Source: Verrucomicrobiota bacterium (GTDB taxonomy: Bacteria; Verrucomicrobiota; Verrucomicrobiia; Methylacidiphilales; UBA1321). From it: 64,000 nucleotides of DNA. Position 1 is the first letter of the stretch, and every line of letters starts with the position of its first letter. The notes beneath the pieces were generated by a model. That model searched no databases. It had not been told where the DNA came from and saw only the letters and a list, made by a program, of their open reading frames with translations. The position numbers and the translations under genes were made by a program. The stretch covers positions 61,802 to 125,801 of the forward strand of contig JABDHJ010000004.1 of assembly GCA_013285645.1 (NCBI GenBank). Direction: 5' to 3'. This document shows, piece by piece, positions 8,373-17,294 of the stretch.

Positions 8373-8849
8373 CTATAATTGCTTCTTAATCGCCGCATAA
8401 GTCGCGGCGAGATCATTCGGATGCACGCGGGTCTCGGCGGTGGTGGTCATGAAATTGGCGTCGTTGCGCCAGCGGGGGACGAGATGGATGTGGAGATGTT
8501 GTTCGACTCCGGCACCGGCGGCCGCGCCGAGATTAATTCCGATGTTGAATCCGTGCGGCTGAAAGGCCGCCGTCAACGCCGCCTTCATTTTCTTCAACAT
8601 CGTCATCATCTCGAGCGTCTCGTCATCGCTCAGGTCTTCCAGCGCGCCGGTCTCGCGATAGGGCAGGATCATGAGATGGCCAGTATTATAGGGATAAACG
8701 TTGAGCACCGCGAAGCAGGCCTTGCCCCGGCTGAGAACATAGTTAGCCTCGTCATCGGAGCTTTGGGCGATCCGCGCGAAAACGTTCCCGGCGATTTTCT
8801 GCGGGTCCTGCACGTAAAGATTGCGCCACGGCGCCCAGAGATGTTCCAT
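8373..8849 (-). CDS. HIT-family nucleotide hydrolase/phosphorylase
   Basis: A 158-residue protein beginning MEHLWAPWRNLYVQDP, the typical start of Ap4A-phosphorylase-like HIT proteins; the longer upstream start at 8879 is less likely. The signature HLHIHLVPRW (His-x-His-x-His) near residue 130 forms the alpha-phosphate binding and nucleophile site. AVLNVYPYNTGHLMILPYRE earlier in the chain is the family's core strand pair. It probably cleaves dinucleoside polyphosphates or nucleoside phosphoramidates in the cytoplasm. It is divergent from holA, with 36 bases between their starts. Confidence 0.92.
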   Translation of the reverse strand: MEHLWAPWRNLYVQDPQKIAGNVFARIAQSSDDEANYVLSRGKACFAVLNVYPYNTGHLMILPYRETGALEDLSDDETLEMMTMLKKMKAALTAAFQPHGFNIGINLGAAAGAGVEQHLHIHLVPRWRNDANFMTTTAETRVHPNDLAATYAAIKKQL

Positions 8850-8885
8850 TAGGCAATCGTAAAGTAATCGCAGGGCCACCGCAAT

Positions 8886-9980
8886 ATGAGTTCAACCACC
8901 ACCAAAGCCGTTCCGATCCATTTCCTGGCCGGCTCCGACGAGGACGCCGTCAAGAAAGCCGCCGCCGAGCTGGCCAAGAAACTGGCCCCGGAAGATCCGA
9001 TGAATCTCGAGACGATCGATGGCCGCGCCGATTCGGTGGATGACGCGATTCGCTCGATCGAGAAAGTCCGTGAAGCGATTATGACTCTGCCGTTTTTCGG
9101 CGGAGGCAAGCTGGTCTGGTGGAAAGCGGTCAATTTCTTTGATGAAACCGGAGTCGGTCGACACGCCTCGGTCAAGGAATCGCTCGAGACGCTGCTGCCT
9201 GATTTACTGAAAGTCGATGGCACATCGGTCACTCTTATTATTAGCGCGCTGGGTATTCATCGCGGGCGTGCCTTCGCCAAGGGACTTCTAAAATTGGCCC
9301 AGGCCAAAGCGTTTGATCTTCCCGATCTTCGCAAGACCAGCGAGGACGAAATCATTTTCCAGATTGAGCGCCGCATGAAGGCCGCCGGTCTCCGTCCCGG
9401 CCCCGGCGCGGCGGAACGTTTCTTCCAAGCCACCGGCATCGATACCGCTTTCTGGGCACAGGAGATGGAGAAGTTGGCCTGCTTTGCGGGGGAGGGGAAA
9501 GCGGACCTTACTGCCGCCGACGTGAACAAGGTCATCAGCGGAAGCCGCGAAGTTCTCATTTGGGATTTCTGCAGCGCAGTGCTCGGCGGCGAAGCCAAGG
9601 TTGCCTTGGCTCAGCTTTCCGCACTGCTGGCACAGGACGAATCGGAAGTAGGCATTCTCATTTTGCTGGCCGGTCAAATTCGTCTGGCTGCGCTTGCTGC
9701 GGTACTGCGGGAAAACAATATGTTAAAGCTCTCCCGCGGATCGTTCACCTCGGCAGAGGTGTCTGCAGCGGGACAGGCTTACCTCCCTCGAAAGAAGAGT
9801 GGAGAACCGATCAGTACCTATGCCCTTGGGCAGGCCGCGCAGCGCAGTCAGCATCGTCCGGCCCGATTTTGGTTTACAGCCCTGGCCCTTATTTATCAGG
9901 CTCAGAAGGAAATGTTAACGGGCGAAAGTGACAAACGCCGCTCCTTGGAATTAGTCGTTTTGGAGATTGTCGCGGGATGA
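8886..9980 (+). CDS. holA: DNA polymerase III delta subunit
   Basis: The 364-residue protein begins after a short leader with IHFLAGSDEDAVKKAAAELAKKL, the delta-type N-terminal AAA+-like domain that lacks a proper Walker A. FFGGGKLVWWKAVNF resembles the conserved FF...KLV...n segment. The central and C-terminal helical collar region carries DFCSAVLGGEAKVALAQLSALL and LLAGQIRLAALAAVL. HolA opens the sliding clamp within the clamp loader. The family is weakly conserved, but length and domain order agree. Confidence 0.87.
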   Translation: MSSTTTKAVPIHFLAGSDEDAVKKAAAELAKKLAPEDPMNLETIDGRADSVDDAIRSIEKVREAIMTLPFFGGGKLVWWKAVNFFDETGVGRHASVKESLETLLPDLLKVDGTSVTLIISALGIHRGRAFAKGLLKLAQAKAFDLPDLRKTSEDEIIFQIERRMKAAGLRPGPGAAERFFQATGIDTAFWAQEMEKLACFAGEGKADLTAADVNKVISGSREVLIWDFCSAVLGGEAKVALAQLSALLAQDESEVGILILLAGQIRLAALAAVLRENNMLKLSRGSFTSAEVSAAGQAYLPRKKSGEPISTYALGQAAQRSQHRPARFWFTALALIYQAQKEMLTGESDKRRSLELVVLEIVAG

Positions 9981-10075
9981 TGTCGAAGCTAGGGTCAGCC
10001 GTGCGCATCGATAAGATTGCACATATTCGACGTAAAATGTTTGACCGATGATGGTCAATGTAACTAGATACAAAC

Positions 10076-10729
10076 ATGTCATTTCGCGCAACGGCACTTT
10101 GGCGGCGTTATTTGGTGATAGTACTTGCGGGGTTGATCTCTGGACCGGCGATGGCCCAGGTGGCAAATTCCCCCGTAATGTTCGTCAATCAAAACGCCAT
10201 CGTTACCTCTTTCGTCCAGACGACCAATCTTGGCGGGGGCAGCGGTAGTTCCAGCGATAACAACCAGTGGCTCAAGATCGAATTTCATTATAGCGTCAAT
10301 CCCGCAGTGGGAGACTATCTCAATGAGGTCCAGTTCAAGGTCTGGGTCGAGGGCCTCGACCTGCTCGCGCCGGATGCCCCCATCCCGGGCAAGGGCGTCG
10401 CGGTGGCGCTGACCGGATCGGTAACATACCTCAATGTTCTCAAGGGCAAGGATGCCTATGGCGTCGTTTACGTTCATCCCTCGACTCTCGGACGCTATAG
10501 TGCCGGTGGCGGTTACCAGGATTTCGACCGCAAATTTAATATTCATGTGGAAGCAGACGTCGATGGCAAACCCGTTGATGTCTTCGACAAGAACAAGGAA
10601 ACGGACCCCAATTGGTACCAACCATTAAGGCCTATTCCCGGATTGATTTATCTTCAGAACCAGAGCCCCTTCATCACGACCGACGCGGATCGTTATCCAG
10701 CCCTCAAGCTGCCTGCTTCAGACAAATAG
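10076..10729 (+). CDS. Exported protein at head of pilus-like locus (Amuc_1102-like position)
   Basis: A 217-residue protein with a clear signal peptide (LVIVLAGLISGPAMAQ, cleavage near residue 28). The mature part is rich in beta-strand pattern, for example WLKIEFHYSVNP, VQFKVWVEGLDL and FNIHVEADVDGKPVDVF. It has no enzyme motifs. It precedes the PilM/PilN-type fusion by 67 bases. In Akkermansia muciniphila the matching position in the Amuc_1098-1102 locus holds Amuc_1102, a small exported beta-sandwich protein; the assignment rests on position, size and type rather than on an alignment. A structural role on the outer face of the assembly is inferred. Confidence 0.7.
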   Translation: MSFRATALWRRYLVIVLAGLISGPAMAQVANSPVMFVNQNAIVTSFVQTTNLGGGSGSSSDNNQWLKIEFHYSVNPAVGDYLNEVQFKVWVEGLDLLAPDAPIPGKGVAVALTGSVTYLNVLKGKDAYGVVYVHPSTLGRYSAGGGYQDFDRKFNIHVEADVDGKPVDVFDKNKETDPNWYQPLRPIPGLIYLQNQSPFITTDADRYPALKLPASDK

Positions 10730-10796
10730 CCTGATTGGATAACACACATACCACCGGTTAAGTTCACCCCCCTTCATTAGCATAGAAAATCCTCTC

Positions 10797-12557
10797 ATGG
10801 CCGCCGTACCCAAAGTCATTACCGTCGATCTTGGCACCAGCACGCTTAAGGTTGCCGAATTCGGTATCGGCAAGAATGGCACGCTGAATCTTCTTCGCTT
10901 CGGCGTTGCCGATCTCGGTCTTGATCCTAACAAGGAAGAGGACCGCTCGAAGTTCATTACTCCGGCCCTGACCAAACTCTTCAAGGACCAAGGGATCAAG
11001 GGAAAGGAAGTCGTCCTTTCCATCTCCGGCCAGAGCGTTTTCATGCGCTTCGTCAAGCTCCCCCCCGTCGATCCCGCGCAAGTCGAGCAGGTGGTCGCTT
11101 TCGAGGCGCAACAAAACGTCCCGTTCCCGATCAACGAAGTCACCTGGGATTACCAGATGATGCCCACGCGGGGATCCGGAACCGAGGCCGAGGCGGTCAT
11201 TGTCGCCATTAAGAAAGAAATACTGGAAGCAGAAGTCGCCGCTGTCGAGGCAATCGGTTTTAAGGTCAAGCAGGTGGACATCGCGCCCTTCGCGTTGCTC
11301 AACGCCTTCCGCTATAGCGAGCCGCAAACCGACGAATGCTCCCTCATCATCGACATGGGCGCGCGCTCAACCAACCTCGTCTTCGTCGAAAAATCATCCT
11401 TCTGGATTCGCAACGTCCCCATCGCAGGAAATCAAATTTCCCAGAGCATCTGCAACGAAATGCAGGAGCCGTTCATGGCGGCAGAAACGTTGAAAAAAGG
11501 CAAAGGTTTCGTCTCCCTCGGTGGCGTTTATGCCGACCCGGACGATGTCGATGCAGCCCGCATTTCGAAGCTGATCCGCTCGACGATGACACGGCTCCAC
11601 GTCGATATCAACCGGTCCATCGCCTACTACCGAACGACCCTCAGCGGCGCGCCGCCGAAACGCGTCTTCCTCACCGGCGGCAGTTCGCAGTTGCCTTATC
11701 TCGACCTTTTCATCGCCGACAAACTCAGCCTCCCCGTTGCCTATTTTAATCCGCTGCGCAATGTGACACTGGGCAAATCCCTGAACACCACGCAGCTTCA
11801 GCAAAATCATTGCTACACGGCCGAACTGGTTGGCCTTGCGCTGCGCGAGACGGGAAGCTGTCCGGCCGAAGTCACGCTTGATGCCCCCAGCCTCGTTGCG
11901 CGTGCGGATAAGCGCCGCAAACAACCCTACTTTTTTGCCGCCCTTGCGGCGTGGGTGGTTGTCTTTATCTGCCTGGCCCTTTTCGATTATCAACAGACGG
12001 TCTACGCAAACCAAATTGAGGCGAAGTTACGGGAGAAAACCGAGAGTCTTCCGGCGATGGCCTCCATGATCGCAACGCTGGCCAAACAGGAAGATGCCCT
12101 GCAGGGAACCTTTGATCTTGCCGCGCGACTCGGTAACCAACATGACTCCTGGCAGAAAATCCTGACCGCCTTGAATGACAAGATTCCCGAGGGAGTTTGG
12201 ATTACGGAACTTACCCCTCAATTCGGTTCGTCCGGTGGTGGCGGAGGAGGAGGCGGTGGCCCTCGACCTAACCGGGGAACTCCTGCGGCCCAGCCCGGCG
12301 CGCAAGCGACTGGAGACACGATCACCGGTTTGAACATCACCGGTCTCTACCACGCCAACGCGCGGACCGAAATCGTCGATCCCAACCAGTTGCGGGAATT
12401 TGTCGATTCCCTGGCCGACCTGCCCTACTTCGATATCGATAAGAGAAACATTACCGACACTCTCAAAAGCTATACCACGACTGGAGGAGATGCTTCCTTC
12501 GCCCAGACATTCAAAATGCAGCTCAAGCTTAAGGAACCGATCAGCTTCAAGCCCTGA
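10797..12557 (+). CDS. PilM-type ATPase fused to a PilN-like membrane domain (Amuc_1101-like)
   Basis: The 586-residue protein has an N-terminal actin-like PilM domain (about residues 1-350) with VITVDLGTSTLKVAEFG as phosphate 1 loop, LIIDMGARSTNLVFVE as phosphate 2 loop and VFLTGGSSQLPYL as the adenosine motif. One membrane helix (YFFAALAAWVVVFICLALF, about 378-397) is followed by a coiled PilN-like periplasmic part. A run of nine glycines near residue 485 forms a flexible linker. In type IV pilus systems PilM binds the N-terminus of PilN; here both are joined in one chain. It lies 12 bases before the next gene, so they are probably co-transcribed. Confidence 0.88.
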   Translation: MAAVPKVITVDLGTSTLKVAEFGIGKNGTLNLLRFGVADLGLDPNKEEDRSKFITPALTKLFKDQGIKGKEVVLSISGQSVFMRFVKLPPVDPAQVEQVVAFEAQQNVPFPINEVTWDYQMMPTRGSGTEAEAVIVAIKKEILEAEVAAVEAIGFKVKQVDIAPFALLNAFRYSEPQTDECSLIIDMGARSTNLVFVEKSSFWIRNVPIAGNQISQSICNEMQEPFMAAETLKKGKGFVSLGGVYADPDDVDAARISKLIRSTMTRLHVDINRSIAYYRTTLSGAPPKRVFLTGGSSQLPYLDLFIADKLSLPVAYFNPLRNVTLGKSLNTTQLQQNHCYTAELVGLALRETGSCPAEVTLDAPSLVARADKRRKQPYFFAALAAWVVVFICLALFDYQQTVYANQIEAKLREKTESLPAMASMIATLAKQEDALQGTFDLAARLGNQHDSWQKILTALNDKIPEGVWITELTPQFGSSGGGGGGGGGPRPNRGTPAAQPGAQATGDTITGLNITGLYHANARTEIVDPNQLREFVDSLADLPYFDIDKRNITDTLKSYTTTGGDASFAQTFKMQLKLKEPISFKP

Positions 12558-12568
12558 CGTTCTGCGCC

Positions 12569-13558
12569 ATGAAAAAATTAAACCTTTCCAAGTTTGATCT
12601 CGGTATGATCATCGCCTTTGTCGTGGTGGGACTTCTGGGTGGAAGCGCCTGGTATTTTTATTTCTCAGGACAGTTGACGCTTGCCCAGCAGGGGGTCACA
12701 GACGCCAAGGCTAAATATGACCAATCTTCGGTCTACTCGGCGGCCACGGAGAAAATTCTCGTCAACCGTCAAAATCAGAAGATTTTGCAAAACAACATCG
12801 ATTTGCTCAGGGGCCAGCTTGTTCCCCTGATTGAAAGCAAGCTGATGGCGAAGCAAAACAAACTCTACTCCATCGAGAAGAAGGACCCGGTCGCCTGGAA
12901 ACATAATCTGGACGACAAGGTGCGGGAACTGACCGCCGCCGCCGGTGTTCACAGCGTAAAACTGCCGCCTAACTTTTATTTTACGTTCGCCAATTACCTC
13001 AATCAAAATCCCGCAGACGATCAAACGGAGGTCTTGAGCAAGCAGTTGTTGGCGGTCGAATTGCTTACCAATATCCTGACCAACGCTCCCGTCCGGAGTA
13101 TCTTGGATATTCAGCGGACTTTTGAAGAGGATGCGCATTCGAGTGGAGGCGGTGGCGGAGGGACTCCCGCGCCGGGGCGCTTGAACGGTTTTTCCTATGT
13201 GGCGCCGCAGGACGCGTACCGGGGTTATCCTTTTGAACTCGAGTTCGAAACCACCACGGAAGGTTTCCGCAAAGTCATGAACGACCTGATTCAAAGCCCC
13301 TATATTTTTGTCGTCCGCAATCTCTCCGTTCAGAATGTACAATCCACTTCCCCCGTGCCGGGCGATCTTGAGAAGCTGGTCGGGCCTACGGATAACTCCG
13401 TTACTGATAGGCCTCCGGGCGAGGCCGCTGCGACCGTTTCGACCAAGGGGCCGCAATATCTTTTCGGCAATTCCACGCTCCACGTCAGACTCCGGGTCGA
13501 TCTGATCGAGTGGCTGGCTCCTGCTCCGGCGGCTGCCGATGACAACAACGGGAAATAA
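12569..13558 (+). CDS. Membrane-anchored pilus-locus protein (Amuc_1100-like)
   Basis: The 329-residue protein has a short cytoplasmic N-terminus, one membrane helix (MIIAFVVVGLLGGSAWYFYF, about residues 12-31), then a long helix with coiled-coil character and a mixed alpha/beta region. A Gly-rich loop (SSGGGGGGTPAPG) interrupts the C-terminal half near residue 195. Topology and place match PilO-type proteins, and the size, order and topology match Amuc_1100 of Akkermansia, the pilus-associated surface protein. Identity is inferred from context. It overlaps no neighbour but has gaps of only 11 and 5 bases on its two sides. Confidence 0.78.
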   Translation: MKKLNLSKFDLGMIIAFVVVGLLGGSAWYFYFSGQLTLAQQGVTDAKAKYDQSSVYSAATEKILVNRQNQKILQNNIDLLRGQLVPLIESKLMAKQNKLYSIEKKDPVAWKHNLDDKVRELTAAAGVHSVKLPPNFYFTFANYLNQNPADDQTEVLSKQLLAVELLTNILTNAPVRSILDIQRTFEEDAHSSGGGGGGTPAPGRLNGFSYVAPQDAYRGYPFELEFETTTEGFRKVMNDLIQSPYIFVVRNLSVQNVQSTSPVPGDLEKLVGPTDNSVTDRPPGEAAATVSTKGPQYLFGNSTLHVRLRVDLIEWLAPAPAAADDNNGK

Positions 13559-13563
13559 CAGAC

Positions 13564-14643
13564 ATGAGTTTTAAATCACCCGAACCCATTATTTTGGCGG
13601 TCGCCCTTTTTCTCCTGGCGCTTGGCGCGGGAGGATTGGCCTATGAGTTTCCACCGCTCTCGGACATCGTCGGCTTTCATAGCATGGAGCCGACGGGCAA
13701 GCCCTCCAGGCCGCTAAGCGCCGATGACCTCGCGGCGCGGCTTGTTTCATGGAACTCGCCTGCCTTGTGGAATGCTCCGGCGAGCAAGCGCCAACTCTTC
13801 GACTCAGATGCGTACCTGTTTTATCCGTCGGCTTATCCCAGCGGCGATTACATCAAGAAAAAGGATGTTAATGCCCGGTCGCCGAGTGGGGTGCCTCTCA
13901 GTTGGTACGAACAATACGGGCTCAGCTTTACCGACCCGGGCGTTGATCGCGAAGATCCCGATGGCGATGGTTTCTCCAATATCGTTGAATTCAAAAATGA
14001 GCAGGTCGGCGAACGACTTAAAGCCTCTGATTGTGACGGAACCAAGTCAACCAATCCGCACGATCCGAAAAGTCACCCCGACTACCTGGCCCGGTTGCGT
14101 CTGCAAAAGTATGAGAGCACTCCCTTTCACATCATGTTCAAGGGCATCGAAGAGATCGGAGGCGTAAATGAATATCAAATCTACTTTGCCGATAGTCCCA
14201 GCGAAAAGCAGCCGCCCTTGAAGAAGACAGGTGACCCCGTTCCGGGAGGCTATGTGGTCGGCCCTTACGTGCAAAATGTCGTTCAGATCAAAAACAAGAA
14301 CACGGGTATTGTCGAGTCGGTCGACCAATCGACCCTTGAACTTGATCGGCCCGACATCGGCACCAAGATTCTCGTGCCTTATCGCGGAACTCTCGATTCT
14401 CCTGAATCCACGGCAGACTTCGTCATCCTCATGCCGGCGGATACGGACAAAGTCATCAAAGTCTCCCAAGGGAAGATACTTGCCATCCATTATATGCCCG
14501 AACGTCATTTTATTCTCATTGAAGCGGATGACACTGGCGCAAAGATTCGGGACGTTGATAGCAAGCAGGAATATCACATCCTGAAATTAGATCCCGCCGA
14601 GTGGGACGAAGTTCCTGTACAAGCGGCATCGCCGAAGCCATAG
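13564..14643 (+). CDS. Membrane-anchored protein with Ca-binding-type loop (Amuc_1099-like)
   Basis: A 359-residue protein with an N-terminal membrane anchor (IILAVALFLLALGAGGLAY, about residues 9-27). The loop DREDPDGDGFSNIVEF near residue 130 has the DxDxDG spacing of calcium-binding repeats of thrombospondin type 3 or dockerin type. The C-terminal half carries beta-strand pattern such as VQNVVQIKNKNTGIVES and ILAIHYMPERHFILIEADD. It starts five bases after the previous stop and likely belongs to the same operon. By position it corresponds to Amuc_1099; a PilP-like coupling role between the inner-membrane platform and the secretin is only a hypothesis. Confidence 0.75.
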   Translation: MSFKSPEPIILAVALFLLALGAGGLAYEFPPLSDIVGFHSMEPTGKPSRPLSADDLAARLVSWNSPALWNAPASKRQLFDSDAYLFYPSAYPSGDYIKKKDVNARSPSGVPLSWYEQYGLSFTDPGVDREDPDGDGFSNIVEFKNEQVGERLKASDCDGTKSTNPHDPKSHPDYLARLRLQKYESTPFHIMFKGIEEIGGVNEYQIYFADSPSEKQPPLKKTGDPVPGGYVVGPYVQNVVQIKNKNTGIVESVDQSTLELDRPDIGTKILVPYRGTLDSPESTADFVILMPADTDKVIKVSQGKILAIHYMPERHFILIEADDTGAKIRDVDSKQEYHILKLDPAEWDEVPVQAASPKP

Positions 14644-14732
14644 AAAAATGTCGAATAATTCATCTAAGACGCTTTCGGCACTTGACTCTCACTGCATTTT
14701 TACATAAAAACCTTTAAGTTGAGGCCTTACGA

Positions 14733-17294
14733 ATGAAATTTACCCAAGCCTGCTGTGTGCTGACGGCCACGCTTTTGCCATTGTCTACACTCTGGCTTCG
14801 AGCTGCTGATCCAGTTCCTTCCACCAATCAGCCCACTACTGCTGCCCAGGCCGCTCAAGATGAGGCGGTTAAACGCCAGCAACTTATTCTCAGCGCCAAT
14901 CAGGCGGTTGCCGACGGCCAACGTTTTCTAGGCAACGCCAAATACGACGATGCGGCCGGCAGATTTCAATACGCTTTGGATGCGACGGTACCGGGCGGCG
15001 CTTCGGCCAGTCTTTATCACCGTGCTGCTATCGGTCTGGCCATGGCTAAAGCCGGGCAGGCCGGGGAACTCGCCAAGAACGCGAAGTTTGCTGCTGCGGC
15101 GCAAAAGCTGCAGGAAGCCATTGATCTCGATCCCGAAAATCCGGCCTATCCCAAGGATCTCGCCGATTTAAAGAAAGAACAGGTGGCCTACGAACGTCAG
15201 GTCAACGATCCTGAAGGCACCGTCAATAATCCCGCCGTTACCGATGAGTTTAAAGACAGGGTCGCCACGGTGCAAAAACTACTCTTTCAGGGAGACGCCT
15301 ATTTCCGGACCGGCCAATACGAGAAGTCGGAGGAGACTTACTCCAAAATTCTTCTCCTCGATCCGTATAACAAAGCGGCCCGGGAAAAGATGGATCACAT
15401 CGAGAAGTACAAGATGCAAGCTGCCAACTTGCGTAGTGACGAGTACAAGGGTGAGAAGTTTGAGAAGGTCGATCAGGATTGGTCTCAAGCCATTTCTCCC
15501 GACATCGTCGTCAAGCCCACCCAGGCGGGGCCGGTTCAAGTATCCAATAACCGCGTTGCCATCACGCGCAAGCTTCAGTCGATCATCATCGACAAGGTCA
15601 ATTTCGACAAACTCGACATCAGCACGGTCATTCAATTCCTCACGGCGAAGAGCAAGGAACTTGATCCGGATCATCAGGGCATCAACTTTGTTTTGCGTCT
15701 ATCCTCCAACACGCCGGTCGATACCGGAGCGGCGGCGCCCACTGGAGCGGCTCCTGCTGCTCCCGGGGCTCCTGCAGTTGTCGTCGCGCCGCCGACCATT
15801 CATCGCGAAGTCAGCATTACGTTGGATAACGTGCCGTTGATCGAGCTGCTTAATTACATCACGCAACAGACCAATCTTCAGTTTTCTGTGGAGGATTACG
15901 CCGTCTATTTGCGTCCCTCCATCGATGAGGGGGAAACTCTCACCGTGCGGACCTTCCTGGTGCCGCCTAATTTCTTCAGCGGAACCAGCCTTCGGGTAAG
16001 TGCTCCTTCGACTACGGATCCGTCCACAACCACGGTCACTACGGTTTCGGTGAAAGTTACGGACGAACTGTCCAGCCGGGGAATTCGTTTTCCCAACGGC
16101 GCCACGGCAACGTTCCTTCCCGGTTCCAGCAAGCTTGTTGTGCGCGATACGCCCGAGCAATTGGACTTGATCGGCAACTTGATCGAAAATCTCAGCAAGG
16201 AAACGCCGCAAGTCCAAATCGAAGCCAAGATCGCCGAATTCACTGAGGACGCGCTCAAGGCCCTTTCGTTTAACTATACCATCGGAACGCCAGCAGTCGG
16301 GCCGTTCACGCAGGAAGGCTTTCAGACGGGCTTGCGCACGCCCGATTTTACGTCCAATGGCGGCTTGGGAGGGTTGACGCCTAATAGTATTAACACGCTG
16401 ATCAGCCAGAATCCGGGAATTGCCACTGTTCCGGTCTTTCCCAATACAGGTATTCCTGTTGCTCCCAATACATCCAATGTACTTCAGGTCGGGGCCATTC
16501 TGGATGGCGCGGGAATGGAGGCGGTCGTCCAGGCCATTAATAATACCGTTGGGGCATCACTTCTTGCGGCTCCCAGTGTTACTACTCAAAACGGACAAAA
16601 GGCCAGCATCGATCTGGTGCGTGAATTCATCTACCCGAACAGTTTTGAAAAGCCCAAGTTGAGCGCCAATCAGGTGGCTTACACTTCGCCTCTCGCTGCG
16701 CAGCTTCAACCTCTTCAACTGGCCATTCCTCCGACGCCGCGCGATTTCGTGGAGCAGGACATCGGCGTTAACCTTGAAGTCAAACCGACAACCTATCCGG
16801 ATCAGCGTATTGATTTGGACATTACCAAGGCAGATGTCATCGACTTTGACGGATTTATCGATTATGGCGTCCCGATCACAGAACTCTTGAGTGAGCCGCC
16901 TCCGGGGACTCCCCCGACCATCCTGACGGAGGGAACGATCAATATGCCTGTCTTTAATCTGCGTTCCGTCGTGACCAATCTTCAGGTGTTGGATGGCCAA
17001 ACGGCAGTACTCGGTGGCCTGATTCGCGAGGATACCCAGGAAATCAACGACAAGGTGCCGGGCCTCGGAGATTTGCCGTTGGTAGGGCGATTGTTCCAGA
17101 GCAAGGTGTCCGAGCGGACCAAGTACAACCTCATGTTCTTCATCACGGCCCGGTTGATCCGGTCCAATGGAAAGCCTCAATACACCAAGACACTCGATGC
17201 CGAACCGCAAGAGGAGAAGTTGGCCGAACCTGATCAAGCAATTGGCCCCGGCGTCACTCTTCCGCTTCTACCTGAGGGGACGCCAAACTCATGA
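14733..17294 (+). CDS. Type II/III-type secretin with N-terminal TPR region, copy 1 (Amuc_1098-like)
   Basis: The 853-residue protein has a signal peptide (CCVLTATLLPLSTLWLRAAD). A long N-terminal helical, TPR-like part (ILSANQAVADGQRFL, YFRTGQYEKSEETYSKILLLDP) and N-domain-like segments follow (SITLDNVPLIELLNYITQQ). The secretin core is at the C-terminus: LDGQTAVLGGLIRED and KVPGLGDLPLVGRLFQSK near residues 755-790. Such proteins form the outer-membrane pore for a pilus or secretion apparatus. Its stop overlaps the start of a second, homologous secretin gene. Confidence 0.92.
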   Translation: MKFTQACCVLTATLLPLSTLWLRAADPVPSTNQPTTAAQAAQDEAVKRQQLILSANQAVADGQRFLGNAKYDDAAGRFQYALDATVPGGASASLYHRAAIGLAMAKAGQAGELAKNAKFAAAAQKLQEAIDLDPENPAYPKDLADLKKEQVAYERQVNDPEGTVNNPAVTDEFKDRVATVQKLLFQGDAYFRTGQYEKSEETYSKILLLDPYNKAAREKMDHIEKYKMQAANLRSDEYKGEKFEKVDQDWSQAISPDIVVKPTQAGPVQVSNNRVAITRKLQSIIIDKVNFDKLDISTVIQFLTAKSKELDPDHQGINFVLRLSSNTPVDTGAAAPTGAAPAAPGAPAVVVAPPTIHREVSITLDNVPLIELLNYITQQTNLQFSVEDYAVYLRPSIDEGETLTVRTFLVPPNFFSGTSLRVSAPSTTDPSTTTVTTVSVKVTDELSSRGIRFPNGATATFLPGSSKLVVRDTPEQLDLIGNLIENLSKETPQVQIEAKIAEFTEDALKALSFNYTIGTPAVGPFTQEGFQTGLRTPDFTSNGGLGGLTPNSINTLISQNPGIATVPVFPNTGIPVAPNTSNVLQVGAILDGAGMEAVVQAINNTVGASLLAAPSVTTQNGQKASIDLVREFIYPNSFEKPKLSANQVAYTSPLAAQLQPLQLAIPPTPRDFVEQDIGVNLEVKPTTYPDQRIDLDITKADVIDFDGFIDYGVPITELLSEPPPGTPPTILTEGTINMPVFNLRSVVTNLQVLDGQTAVLGGLIREDTQEINDKVPGLGDLPLVGRLFQSKVSERTKYNLMFFITARLIRSNGKPQYTKTLDAEPQEEKLAEPDQAIGPGVTLPLLPEGTPNS

